Positions 1 to 6,936 of a stretch of DNA of 34,820 nucleotides are shown here, piece by piece. The position numbers and the translations under genes are program-made. How positions within the stretch are numbered: the first letter of the stretch is position 1; every line of letters starts with the position of its first letter. The notes beneath the pieces were generated by a model, which was not told the DNA's origin, ran no database searches, and was given only the letters and a program-made list of their open reading frames with translations. The DNA comes from JAJFTV01 sp964426355 (GTDB lineage: Bacteria > Chloroflexota > Anaerolineae > Anaerolineales > Anaerolineaceae), in NCBI GenBank assembly GCA_964426355.1, contig CAYRRA010000018.1:1-34820 (forward strand). Reading direction: 5' to 3'.

Positions 1-620
1 AGCACGATACGATTTTATACGCCAAGCAGGTGATGGCTGAGATGGGCGGCGGCGGCGACGATGCCAACCCGCCCAAGGGATATGTGGAGCCCAATCCGGA
101 GGCATACGCACGCTTGAACGCGCTGTGCCGCATGACCTACGACGGACTGCAAGCGCGCGGTTTGTTGGGCGGGAATACATTGGGAAACCTGGAAAACCTG
201 ATGGACCTGCTCACCTTCCTGCAAAGCGTTTCAGAACGGCAGTTAGCCGGTGAACCGCTCACCACCGAGGAATACTGGCGCTTGCAGTATTACGGCGGCG
301 AGTTGGAAGCCATTACCCTGATGGCAGCGGATACGGAAGATGACAGCAGCCGCGACCTGAGCGACCAGAAAGCCGCCCTGGTAGCTGATGTGGCTACCGG
401 CATGAATCGCGTGCTGGAAGAAGCCATCGGTCAACCCACGCATATCTTTGTCGTCCTGCCGGATGAGCCCTACCGCATTGCGTTGGGCGCTGTATTCACA
501 TACTACGAGTTTATCGTCGCGCCCTCCGAACGGATGACCGACGAGGAATGGCAGGGGTTGGTGGAAAGCGGCAATACCCCTCCGCTGCCAGTTTGGACGC
601 AGTCCTTTATGGCGCAGTAG
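1..620 (+). CDS. DUF3160 family protein, 3' part only
   Basis: The reading frame is open from the first bases of the window, so this is the C-terminal ~205 residues of a longer protein whose start lies upstream. A GTG at 30 is an internal codon and not the start. The visible N-terminal stretch HDTILYAKQVMAEMGGGG, followed by a region rich in Asp/Glu and a C-terminal PSERMTDEEWQ segment, matches my recollection of the end of DUF3160 proteins. These are usually long, secreted or lipid-anchored proteins of unknown function, common in Chloroflexota and some other phyla. Nothing visible suggests a catalytic activity. The gene ends with TAG and is followed 32 bp later by a strong intrinsic terminator, so it is the last gene of its transcript. 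Family assignment is fairly sure; function is unknown. Confidence 0.75.
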   Translation, partial: HDTILYAKQVMAEMGGGGDDANPPKGYVEPNPEAYARLNALCRMTYDGLQARGLLGGNTLGNLENLMDLLTFLQSVSERQLAGEPLTTEEYWRLQYYGGELEAITLMAADTEDDSSRDLSDQKAALVADVATGMNRVLEEAIGQPTHIFVVLPDEPYRIALGAVFTYYEFIVAPSERMTDEEWQGLVESGNTPPLPVWTQSFMAQ

Positions 621-652
621 AACACCCGTCTTGCAGCGCAAGTAAACATCTT

Positions 653-689
653 GGAAACCCTTACAAGAGAGTAAGGGTTTCCTTTTTTT
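653..689 (+). terminator. Intrinsic terminator of the DUF3160 gene
   Basis: A perfect 12-bp stem (ggaaacccttac / gtaagggtttcc, 653-664 with 671-682) closes a 6-nt loop and is followed by seven T (683-689). It separates the DUF3160 gene from the promoter at 742-770. Confidence 0.9.
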
Positions 690-741
690 GCCTGCGAGGG
701 TCTCTGACCCGATCTTTGCCCTGAGCAGGCTAAAATCATGC

Positions 742-770
742 TTGTAAATGAAGAATAAAATCACTATAAT
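742..770 (+). promoter_or_regulatory. Sigma-70-type promoter of leader ORF 1 and the methyltransferase
   Basis: TTGTAA (742-747), a 17-nt spacer and a perfect TATAAT (765-770). The predicted transcription start is about 777, which is at the ATG of the small ORF at 778, so the transcript should be leaderless. The same geometry recurs at 2724-2760. Confidence 0.75.
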
Positions 771-777
771 AAACCCT

Positions 778-864
778 ATGAACTTACTGTCGTTCGCCAC
801 TACCCCTGCATCTGCCCCGGCTACCGGTCCGGTGGTTTTGCATTTCCAGGGTTCTGGCGCGTAA
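778..864 (+). CDS. Leader ORF 1 (28 codons), candidate attenuation peptide
   Basis: ATG at 778 lies 7 nt after TATAAT, so it would be read as a leaderless ORF. It encodes 28 residues starting MNLLSFATTPASAPATGP and ending in HFQGSGA, then TAA. It is rich in Thr, Ala and Pro. There is no Shine-Dalgarno and no room for one. The terminator at 893-924 begins 28 nt after the stop and precedes the methyltransferase gene, the usual order of leader peptide, attenuator and structural gene. GGGTTC near the ORF end (849-854) is complementary to GAACCC in the 5' arm of that terminator (893-898). Translation is inferred. The peptide has no family that I know. Confidence 0.5.
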   Translation: MNLLSFATTPASAPATGPVVLHFQGSGA

Positions 865-892
865 GAAAATTCTCTGTTCCGTTTATCCAGTC

Positions 893-924
893 GAACCCCG
901 GAAAAACCCCGGGGTTCTTTTTTT
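893..924 (+). terminator. Intrinsic terminator/attenuator upstream of the methyltransferase
   Basis: Stem gaaccccgg (893-901) / ccggggttc (909-917), 7-nt loop, then seven T (918-924). It sits between the promoter at 742-770 and the methyltransferase start at 946, so it can only be an attenuator for that transcript. Confidence 0.75.
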
Positions 925-945
925 ATCAAACCGTTGGAGGGTAAC

Positions 946-1806
946 ATGTCAAAAGAAATCATCAAGCAGTCCTATGCAAACAATGTCTCCAGAGAATGGC
1001 GGCGGCTGTCAAAAGACGCCTACCACCGGCTCGAGTTCGAAACCACCGTTCACTTTCTCAACCAGTACCTGCCCGCCGGGGGTCACATCCTGGATGCTGG
1101 CGGCGGTCCGGGGCGCTATACCATTCACCTGGCGAAACACGGCTACGATGTCACTCTGCTTGACCTGGTGCCGGAAAACCTTGAATATGCAAAACGAAAG
1201 ATCGGGCAGGAAAGGGTGAAATCGCGTGTCAGGGAGGTTTGTGAAGGCAGCATCGACGATCTCTCTCACTTCCCGGCGAATAGCTTTGATGCGGTGCTCT
1301 GCACGGGTGGACCGCTTTCACACGTGCTCGACGCCAGGGATAGAGCCAGAGCCGTCGCAGAATTGGTGCGGGTTGCCCGACCCGGCGCTCCCATTTTCAC
1401 ATCCGTCATGAGCCGGTTAAGCGTTCTGGTGGTGGTTTTAGACCAGGATTTCACCGAAATTGGGATGTCGCATTTTGACCAGATGCGCGATAGCGGTGAT
1501 TATCATGGCGAATATGGCTTTACAGCCTGCCATTTCTTTCTGCCCGAAGAACTGCACGCCGCATTCCAGAGGGAGAACGTCACCATCCTGGAGATGGCGG
1601 GGCTCGAAGGCATCAGCTCGCATCACAGAAAGGTTCTCAACCGGCTGGCAAAGAAGAAACCGCTTTGGGACAAATGGCTGGAGACCCATTACCAGACCTG
1701 CACACACCCATCGGTTGTCGGTTTGAGCGAGCACATGCTCATCGTCTGCAAAAAGAACGGCACGGGTGAGGTGGAACCAATCGCGCCAGCCGTGCGTCTT
1801 ACCTGA
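946..1806 (+). CDS. Class I SAM-dependent methyltransferase
   Basis: 286 residues. ATG 946 is chosen over the in-frame TTG at 934 because GGAGGG (936-941) stands at proper distance from it. The N-terminal third holds the Rossmann SAM-binding core: motif I ILDAGGGPGRYT, followed by VTLLDLVPENLEYA, where the acidic residue after the second strand should hold the SAM ribose, and later FDAVLCTGGPLSHV, typical of strand 4. The C-terminal half (after about residue 160) is less conserved and should carry the acceptor site. This type of small stand-alone methyltransferase has many substrates, and none can be deduced here. It is preceded by a leader ORF and a terminator, so expression is probably controlled by attenuation. 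The lipoprotein gene follows 47 bp downstream and is probably co-transcribed. Family is sure; substrate is unknown. Confidence 0.85.
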   Translation: MSKEIIKQSYANNVSREWRRLSKDAYHRLEFETTVHFLNQYLPAGGHILDAGGGPGRYTIHLAKHGYDVTLLDLVPENLEYAKRKIGQERVKSRVREVCEGSIDDLSHFPANSFDAVLCTGGPLSHVLDARDRARAVAELVRVARPGAPIFTSVMSRLSVLVVVLDQDFTEIGMSHFDQMRDSGDYHGEYGFTACHFFLPEELHAAFQRENVTILEMAGLEGISSHHRKVLNRLAKKKPLWDKWLETHYQTCTHPSVVGLSEHMLIVCKKNGTGEVEPIAPAVRLT

Positions 1807-1853
1807 AAATAAAGAGAGGAACACAGCGTTTCCCGGCGCTGATAGGTAAAAAA

Positions 1854-2717
1854 ATGAACGCCAGCATCAAATACGCTCACCGGTTTCTGGTCCTGGTTAT
1901 CCTTGTCCTGGCAGGATGCAGTTCCACCAGGATGACACCTGAGAGCAACACACCCGTACCCCGCGACACCGCACAGGTGATGATCCCTTCACCAACCCAT
2001 GCCGTGCAGGAGGATACCCCGTCTCTTCCCACCCCAACCGCTTCTCCCACAGACGAGTCGGAGGCTGCCGCACCCCCAGAGACCAACCCGATCCAGTTCA
2101 AGCAAGGCGGCACATCAGCTTGTGTACAAAGACAGCTATCTGCCGGGCTGGAGCATGGCTATACGGTGAGCGCCACCGCAGGTCAGACTATGCTCGTCAC
2201 CGTTGCTTCCCTTTTGAACGATGTGTTTGTAAAGATTAACGGAGTCCAAAATGGAGAGGCGCTGCTCGGCTTCGATGCGGAACAAAGCAGTTGGTCAGGT
2301 GAACTGCCCTCAACCCAGGAATACCAGATCACACTGAGCTCATCCAACCCCGCCAGGGATTACTTTCTATGCGTGGAAATCCCGGCGCTGATCCTCATCG
2401 AGCCGGGAAAAGAGACAATCGAAATCAACGGGTATATCGAGCTCCTCAGCGAGTGGTATCCGGATGTGATGACCCGTGTGCGCTACCTGCTGCCTGCATC
2501 GCCAGGAAAGACTGTCAAAGCCATCCGGCTGACTTCGCCAGACATCTCGAATCTCTCCCTGGGGATCAGCGGGCAGGCGGACGGGCAGCCCTATAAACGC
2601 TACGAAATCAGCGGGGTGGAGTACATTTCCGAGCTGCCGCTCACGCAGGGTTATTTCCTGGATATATACAGCCTGGGTTCTTCAACGAGCTTCACCCTGG
2701 AAATCGAGCTCAGGTAA
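1854..2717 (+). CDS. Lipoprotein with Pro/Thr/Ser-rich linker
   Basis: 287 residues. An N-terminal signal peptide ends in the lipobox LVLAGC (Cys22), so the protein should be lipid-anchored on the outer face of the membrane. Residues ~23-85 are a low-complexity linker rich in Pro, Thr, Ser and Glu. The rest looks beta-rich and may form two similar sandwich modules: ISATAGQ-like wording near residue 100 (TVSATAGQTMLVTV) resembles the start of bacterial pre-peptidase C-terminal type domains, but I cannot confirm this. The start is ATG 1854 with AGGT 7 nt upstream. It lies 47 bp after the methyltransferase and ends just before the proS promoter. No function can be assigned. Confidence 0.75.
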   Translation: MNASIKYAHRFLVLVILVLAGCSSTRMTPESNTPVPRDTAQVMIPSPTHAVQEDTPSLPTPTASPTDESEAAAPPETNPIQFKQGGTSACVQRQLSAGLEHGYTVSATAGQTMLVTVASLLNDVFVKINGVQNGEALLGFDAEQSSWSGELPSTQEYQITLSSSNPARDYFLCVEIPALILIEPGKETIEINGYIELLSEWYPDVMTRVRYLLPASPGKTVKAIRLTSPDISNLSLGISGQADGQPYKRYEISGVEYISELPLTQGYFLDIYSLGSSTSFTLEIELR

Positions 2718-2723
2718 AACCGC

Positions 2724-2752
2724 TTGCCAATCGCAGGAGATACCACTATAAT
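2724..2752 (+). promoter_or_regulatory. Sigma-70-type promoter of leader ORF 2 and proS
   Basis: TTGCCA (2724-2729), 17-nt spacer, perfect TATAAT (2747-2752). ATG 2760 starts exactly 7 nt after the -10 box, as in the promoter at 742-770. The ATG at 2751 overlaps the -10 box and should not be transcribed. Confidence 0.75.
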
Positions 2753-2759
2753 GAACTGG

Positions 2760-2855
2760 ATGAAATCAACATCGGCTGCCATCACCCCTATCCCTACCAC
2801 CAGCCTTCGGGCTGGCAATTGGGTGATTCCGGGGTGTGTTTCTGGCGTTGAATAA
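2760..2855 (+). CDS. Leader ORF 2 (31 codons) upstream of proS, candidate attenuation peptide
   Basis: Leaderless ATG 7 nt after TATAAT. It encodes 31 residues starting MKSTSAAITPIPTTSLRAG and ending VSGVE, stop TAA. Two CCT proline codons close together (2787-2789, 2793-2795) and a third Pro later would let a ribosome sense proline charging, which suits a leader of prolyl-tRNA synthetase. The segment CAGCCT (2801-2806) has three possible partners: GGCTG at 2774-2778, GGCTG at 2810-2814 (closing a UUCG tetraloop hairpin) and AGGCTG at 2879-2884 in the terminator. ATCACCC (2781-2787) can also pair with GGGTGAT (2821-2827). Translation and sensing are inferred. Confidence 0.5.
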   Translation: MKSTSAAITPIPTTSLRAGNWVIPGCVSGVE

Positions 2856-2874
2856 TCATATTTTTATTGAAATC

Positions 2875-2915
2875 AAAGAGGCTGTCCCGGATTTTTCAGG
2901 ACAGCCTCTTTTTTT
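2875..2915 (+). terminator. Intrinsic terminator/attenuator upstream of proS
   Basis: Stem aaagaggctgtcc (2875-2887) / ggacagcctcttt (2899-2911), 11-nt loop, T tract to 2915. It lies between the promoter and the proS start at 2940. The 13-nt left arm is found again, on the minus strand, in the hairpin at 28306-28348. Confidence 0.8.
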
Positions 2916-2939
2916 ATGGATATAAAAGGAAAAACAATC

Positions 2940-4700
2940 ATGAAAATGAGCCATCTTTTCAGTCAAACATTGCGCGAAGACCCGGCTAACGCCGAGATCG
3001 AAAGCCATAAACTGTTGGTGCGCGCTGGTTTTATCCGCCAGTTGGGTGCCGGGATCTACTCACTCCTGCCGCTGGCGCTCAGGGCAACAACCAGGATCAA
3101 GGAGATCATCCGCGAGGAAATGAACGCCATCGGCGGGCAGGAAGTCCTCATGCCGGTCGTGCATCCCGCCGAGATTTGGAAAGAAACCCGCCGCTATTAC
3201 GAGATCGGTGAAGAGATGACCCGCTTCCAGGATCGCAAAGGCATCGACATGGTCCTGGCGATGACCCATGAAGAAGTGGTTTCCGACCTGGCGCGCAAGA
3301 TCATTCGCTCCTACCGCCAACTTCCACTGCTGGTTTTTCATATCCAGACCAAATGGCGCGACGAATCGCGCCCGCGCGCCGGGCTGATCCGCGTGCGCGA
3401 GTTCGAAATGAAAGACAGCTACAGCCTGGACATGGACGAGGACGGCTTAGACCGGCAGTACCGCACGCATTACCAGGCGTATTACAACATCTTCAACCGC
3501 TGCGGGCTCCCCACGGTTGCCGTGCTGGCGGATGTCGGCGTGATGGGCGGCAGCATGGCGCATGAATATATGTACCTGACCCCCGGCGGAGAGGATACCA
3601 TCCTCTCCTGCGCACACTGCAGCTATACCGCCAACCGGCAGGTGGCTGTTTTTTGTAAACCCGAACCAGACGCCGAGACACCGCTCGCACTGGAAAAAGT
3701 GTTCACACCCGGAGCGCACACGATAGAAGAAGTATCTGGTTTCCTCTCCATCCCAGCCTCACGGACTGCCAAGGCAGTGCTCATGGTTGCCACCCTCGCC
3801 GAAGAGGGGCAGGAAGTAGAAAAACCTGTCCTGGCGCTTTTACGGGGCGATATGAACCTGAACGAATACAAACTGACAAACGTGCTCGGTGCCAAAGAAC
3901 TGCGCCCGGCGCAGGATGAAGAGATCGAAGGGTTCGGTGCAGTCGCCGGGTTTGCCTCGCCGGTCGGGTTAGACCCGCGCAAGGTGCTCATCGTAGTCGA
4001 TGACCTGGTGGCAAGGTCTGCCAACCTGGTTTCCGGCGCTAACCAGCCCGACCATCATCTGCTCAACGTCAATTACGGGCGCGATTATCACGCCGACAGA
4101 GTCGCAGACATCGCCTCTGCGGAAGAGGGGTATGCCTGCCCGAACTGTGAACAGCCGCTCTCGGCTGCGCGCGGCATTGAGGTGGGGAATATCTTCAAGC
4201 TGGGTACAAAATATAGCCGTGCCCTGGGCGTCAACTACCTGGACAAGGACGGGCAGGAAAAACCGGTCATCATGGGCAGCTACGGCATCGGCGTCGGTCG
4301 TTTGTTGGCAGCCGTAGCCGAAGAGCATCACGATGAACTGGGACTGAAATTACCCATCAGCATCGCACCTTTCCATGTGCACCTGGTTGCACTGCAGGGT
4401 GTCGAGGTGATGGCGGATGAATTGTACGCACAATTGAAAAAGGCTGGTCTGGACGTACTCTACGATGATCGCAAAGAAACCCCAGGGGTGAAATTCAACG
4501 ACGCCGACCTGATTGGCATCCCGATCCGCGTCACCATTGGTAAACGCTCGCTGGAAAGCGGGCAGGTCGAAATCAAGCTGCGCCGGGAGAATACCTGTAC
4601 TTCCATCGCAAGCAGCGCTGCGGTTGGGGAAGTCCTCAGGTTGAAGACCCTGCTGGAAGAGGAAATCGTCCACAGTGCGGTTGAGGTTCCATTCAAGTAG
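2940..4700 (+). CDS. proS: Prolyl-tRNA synthetase
   Basis: Charges tRNA-Pro with proline in the cytoplasm. 586 residues, the normal length for the bacterial type with an inserted editing domain. The start MKMSHLFSQTLREDP matches the usual N-terminus; ATG 2940 has AAAGGA 9 nt upstream, while the in-frame ATG at 2916 abuts the terminator T tract and is rejected. Class II motif 1 region is near LVRAGFIRQLGAGIYSLLPL, motif 2 is in TKWRDESRPRAGLIRVREF, and motif 3 is in the MGSYGIGVGRLLAA segment. The insertion between motifs 2 and 3 (~residues 230-400) is the YbaK-like editing domain. The C-terminal anticodon-binding domain follows (PFHVHLVAL onward). Two CxxC pairs (CAHC, CPNC) flank the insertion. 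Expression is probably attenuated through the leader ORF and terminator upstream. Confidence 0.97.
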   Translation: MKMSHLFSQTLREDPANAEIESHKLLVRAGFIRQLGAGIYSLLPLALRATTRIKEIIREEMNAIGGQEVLMPVVHPAEIWKETRRYYEIGEEMTRFQDRKGIDMVLAMTHEEVVSDLARKIIRSYRQLPLLVFHIQTKWRDESRPRAGLIRVREFEMKDSYSLDMDEDGLDRQYRTHYQAYYNIFNRCGLPTVAVLADVGVMGGSMAHEYMYLTPGGEDTILSCAHCSYTANRQVAVFCKPEPDAETPLALEKVFTPGAHTIEEVSGFLSIPASRTAKAVLMVATLAEEGQEVEKPVLALLRGDMNLNEYKLTNVLGAKELRPAQDEEIEGFGAVAGFASPVGLDPRKVLIVVDDLVARSANLVSGANQPDHHLLNVNYGRDYHADRVADIASAEEGYACPNCEQPLSAARGIEVGNIFKLGTKYSRALGVNYLDKDGQEKPVIMGSYGIGVGRLLAAVAEEHHDELGLKLPISIAPFHVHLVALQGVEVMADELYAQLKKAGLDVLYDDRKETPGVKFNDADLIGIPIRVTIGKRSLESGQVEIKLRRENTCTSIASSAAVGEVLRLKTLLEEEIVHSAVEVPFK

Positions 4701-4740
4701 TCAACGGGGATCAGAGATCCCCTGTGAGCAGCGTTAAGCA

Positions 4741-4768
4741 GCTCGCGAGGGTCTCGAACCAGAGTTTT
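4741..4768 (+). repeat. Short dispersed repeat at the edge of the assembly gap
   Basis: The string tcgcgagggtct here recurs in inverse orientation at about 28279-28290 (agaccctcgcga), and gcgagggtct recurs at 694-703. The copy at 4741 runs straight into the gap, which suggests that a repeat broke the assembly. A small hairpin (ggggatc / gatcccc) lies just upstream at about 4706-4722, with no T tract. Confidence 0.4.
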
Positions 4769-4868
4769 NNNNNNNNNNNNNNNNNNNNNNNNNNNNNNNN
4801 NNNNNNNNNNNNNNNNNNNNNNNNNNNNNNNNNNNNNNNNNNNNNNNNNNNNNNNNNNNNNNNNNNNN
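4769..4868. other. Assembly gap of 100 N
   Basis: Exactly 100 undetermined bases, the conventional size for a gap of unknown length. The start codon of the following phosphoesterase is missing in it. Confidence 0.99.
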
Positions 4869-5720
4869 AAAAAACTGGCAATCCTGGCAGATATCCACGG
4901 CAACCTTCCTGCACTCGAGGCAATATTTGCAGACATATATCCGTTGCAAGTGGATGGGATCATCGTCGCCGGCGATCTGATTCGCGGACCGGACGACAAC
5001 GAAGTCATTCAACTGTTACAAACACTCCCCTGTTGGGCAATCCGCGGCAATACCGATAACAGTGCAATCCTTTCTGCAGACAACAAAACATCAGATAATC
5101 GCTTTTCCCTCAAACAATATGCTGCGCTCCGCTGGTGCCTGGAGCGCCTGAGCCCTGAATCGCTGGAATATCTGCAATCACTCCCTGAACAACGGGTTGT
5201 GGAATTCCCTGGAACGGATTCGATTCGGGTCGTACATGGTTCGCCACGTGATCCCAACGAACTGCTCTATCCAGAACAAAACCCAGAGACACTGGAAACT
5301 GCGTTTACCCAGACACTTGAATCAGTGCTGATATGTGTGCACACTCATCTCGCCTGGCAGCGAAAGAGAGACGGCAGACTGGCGCTCAATCCGGGTTCAG
5401 TCGGGCTACCGGTAAGCGGCATTCCACACGCCCATTATGCCATCTTACACTGGCAAACAGGGGAGTGGATAGCTGAACAACGATTAATCGAGTATGATCT
5501 CAACCTGGTGCGTAAACGATTCATCGACAGTGGCTATTTGGATGCCGGCGGTGCTTTTGCAAGAGCACTGCTGCACAGCGCAATTACCGGAAAGCAAATC
5601 CTTGGGCAATTTCTCAAGCATACCAGACAGGTCGCGCTGAAAGCAGGTGTGATCAACCTGAACTCCATCCCGGATGACGTTTGGGACCTGGTGGATGACA
5701 CCTTCGAATGGGGAGTCTGA
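4869..5720 (+). CDS. Calcineurin-like metallophosphoesterase, start lost in gap
   Basis: The frame is open from the last N, reading KKLAILADIHGN, so only a few N-terminal residues are missing; the TTG at 4944 is not the start. About 283 residues are visible. Metal-binding motifs of the calcineurin-like phosphoesterase superfamily appear in order: D-x-H (LADIHGN, residues 8-10 of the visible part), GD (VAGDLIRG), GNTD (IRGNTDN), VVHGSP and VHTHLAW, then LNPGSVGLP. This pattern fits the YfcE/MJ0936-like group, which hydrolyse phosphodiesters or phosphomonoesters; the physiological substrate cannot be read. A helical C-terminal extension of ~75 residues follows the catalytic domain. It is followed at 49 bp by the MntA/HepT pair, which has its own promoter. 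Confidence 0.85.
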   Translation, partial: KKLAILADIHGNLPALEAIFADIYPLQVDGIIVAGDLIRGPDDNEVIQLLQTLPCWAIRGNTDNSAILSADNKTSDNRFSLKQYAALRWCLERLSPESLEYLQSLPEQRVVEFPGTDSIRVVHGSPRDPNELLYPEQNPETLETAFTQTLESVLICVHTHLAWQRKRDGRLALNPGSVGLPVSGIPHAHYAILHWQTGEWIAEQRLIEYDLNLVRKRFIDSGYLDAGGAFARALLHSAITGKQILGQFLKHTRQVALKAGVINLNSIPDDVWDLVDDTFEWGV

Positions 5721-5757
5721 TGGGTAGAAACCCATTAAGTAACCTTACCGGTTCTGC

Positions 5758-5763
5758 TATAAT
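5758..5763 (+). promoter_or_regulatory. -10 box of the mntA-hepT transcript
   Basis: Perfect TATAAT ending 6 nt before ATG 5770, so a leaderless transcript is predicted. No convincing -35 box was found; the best candidate at 17 nt (ttaagt, 5735-5740) is weak. Confidence 0.45.
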
Positions 5764-5769
5764 CAGGAT

Positions 5770-6072
5770 ATGGAAAAGACAGCAATTGACATTCCGCAAA
5801 TTGGGATCGAAAGGTTTTGCCAAAAATATGCTATTCGGCGGCTTTCGTTCTTTGGTTCGGTCGTACGAGACGATTTCGGTCCTCACAGTGATGTGGATGT
5901 CCTGGTCGAATTTGAACCAGAACGTATACCCGGGTTTGACTTCTTCTTGATGGAGGCAGAATTATCCCATCTTTTAGGGCGCAAAGTGGATTTACAAACA
6001 GTGAACTTTTTAAGTCCAGAAATTCGTCAAACTGCGATGGAAGAGTCAGTAACTGTCTATGAGCAAACATGA
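5770..6072 (+). CDS. mntA: MntA-like nucleotidyltransferase antitoxin
   Basis: 100 residues, a minimal nucleotidyltransferase (MNT) domain. The signature GS-x10-DxD is exact: GSVVRDDFGPHSDVD, followed by VLVEFEP with the third acidic position. In characterised pairs such proteins neutralise a HEPN toxin by adding AMP to a tyrosine near its active site. The next gene is that HEPN partner and overlaps it by 4 bp (ATGA), so the two are translationally coupled. The ATG lies 6 nt after a TATAAT with no room for a Shine-Dalgarno, hence leaderless start. Because the downstream toxin carries a stop codon, the antitoxin may now lack a working partner. Confidence 0.88.
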   Translation: MEKTAIDIPQIGIERFCQKYAIRRLSFFGSVVRDDFGPHSDVDVLVEFEPERIPGFDFFLMEAELSHLLGRKVDLQTVNFLSPEIRQTAMEESVTVYEQT

Positions 6073-6425
6073 GCAGGCATGATCCGTTAATCTCCTTACG
6101 ACAGATTCATTCACATGCCCGTGATGCTGTGGAAATTTCCCGTAATAAAACCAGACAAGACCTGGATCAGGATAGAGTGTTAAACCTGGCATTAACACGC
6201 CTGATTGAGATCATCGGCGAAGCTGCAAAACGTGTCCCAGTTGATACCCAAAGCAGATTCCCTGAATTGCCATGGTTGTAAATGATTGGCGCCCGAAACC
6301 GTCTGATCCATGGTTACGATAGCGTCGATTTTGATATTCTCTGGACAATTCTGAAACAAGATTTGCCTGTATTGATCGGTCAACTTGAAAAAATCTTGAG
6401 GGATGAAAAAAATCATCAAGAATAA
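6069..6425 (+). pseudogene. hepT: HepT-like HEPN toxin interrupted by an in-frame TAA
   Basis: The full frame 6069-6425 would give 118 residues, the usual HepT length. The N-terminal part (6069-6281, 70 residues) is a normal HepT start, with LTRLIEIIGEAAKRVP and a final PW. It then meets TAA at 6279-6281. The frame goes on without shift: MIGARNRLIHGYDSVDF and so on to TAA 6423-6425. The family usually reads PW-x-x-x-IG-x-RN here, so TAA replaces one codon, easily explained by CAA (Gln) to TAA. The RNase motif R-x4-H-x-Y (RNRLIHGY) lies after the stop. The truncated product therefore has no active site unless translation restarts at the adjacent ATG (6282-6284). A true nonsense mutation, a sequencing error or strain variation are all possible. 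Confidence 0.85.
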
Positions 6426-6921
6426 GGCAAAATCGTTGCTGGCTAAGTTCTATCAATTCCTTGCGAATATCACCAAATTACTCAATTCCAGGGCGCAATG
6501 GCATCTGCTGTGGTTGTTCAACAGCAAGTTCGGCGTAGGCGTTAGTGCAGTTATATTTAACAGCAAGGGAGAGATTTTACTGCTAAGGCACCGCTTTCGA
6601 AAAGATGACCGTCTCTGGGGATTACCCAGCGGCTGGTTAAAAAAAGGCGAAACACTCGAACAGGCAATTGTACGTGAAATATTGGAGGAAACCAATTACC
6701 TTGTGCGAATAACAAAATTAATTGATCTAAGAAGTGGCTATAAGTTAAGAGTGGAAGCGTGTTTTGCAGGCATCCTGATCAATGAGGAAACAATAAAACT
6801 GGATCTCTTTGAAATCCTGGATGCTGCTTTCTTCCCGCCGGATAAGATACCCGATGAATTGTTCACAACCCACAGGAACTGGATCAAAATGGCATTACAG
6901 CAACACAAGCAGCAGATTTAG
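6403..6921 (+). CDS. Nudix hydrolase
   Basis: 172 residues. Nudix hydrolases cleave nucleoside diphosphates linked to another moiety. The Nudix box spans residues 77-99: G77, E83, then REILEETN (91-98) with the metal-binding Glu residues present; the usual Gly near the end of the box is Asn98. WGLPSGWLKKGE before it resembles the WGLPGGWL-x-x-GE found in many of these proteins, with one Gly changed to Ser. The first ~42 residues form a basic, partly hydrophobic extension. The start overlaps the end of the hepT frame by 23 bp, and GAGGG directly abuts the ATG, which is tight for a ribosome site, so the start could be wrong. Substrate unknown. It converges on the DUF115 gene with only 15 bp between. 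Confidence 0.85.
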   Translation: MKKIIKNKAKSLLAKFYQFLANITKLLNSRAQWHLLWLFNSKFGVGVSAVIFNSKGEILLLRHRFRKDDRLWGLPSGWLKKGETLEQAIVREILEETNYLVRITKLIDLRSGYKLRVEACFAGILINEETIKLDLFEILDAAFFPPDKIPDELFTTHRNWIKMALQQHKQQI

Positions 6922-6936
6922 AAACGCCGTAACTTG

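Noticed and set aside
243..965. 240-residue minus-strand frame
   Set aside because: It lies opposite the DUF3160 end, its terminator and the first leader region; no ribosome site and no family features.
2753..2939. T-box riboswitch upstream of proS
   Set aside because: aattgggtgattccgggg faintly resembles the T-box sequence, but the conserved core (GGTGGNACCGCG) is absent, and the leader is too short for stem I plus antiterminator. A leader ORF explains the region better.
2916..2939. Earlier start of proS at ATG 2916
   Set aside because: It abuts the terminator T tract, has no ribosome site, and adds eight residues not usual in ProS. ATG 2940 has AAAGGA at proper distance.
6279..6281. Stop codon in hepT as recoded codon (selenocysteine or pyrrolysine)
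   Set aside because: The codon is TAA; selenocysteine uses TGA and pyrrolysine TAG. No recoding element is seen.
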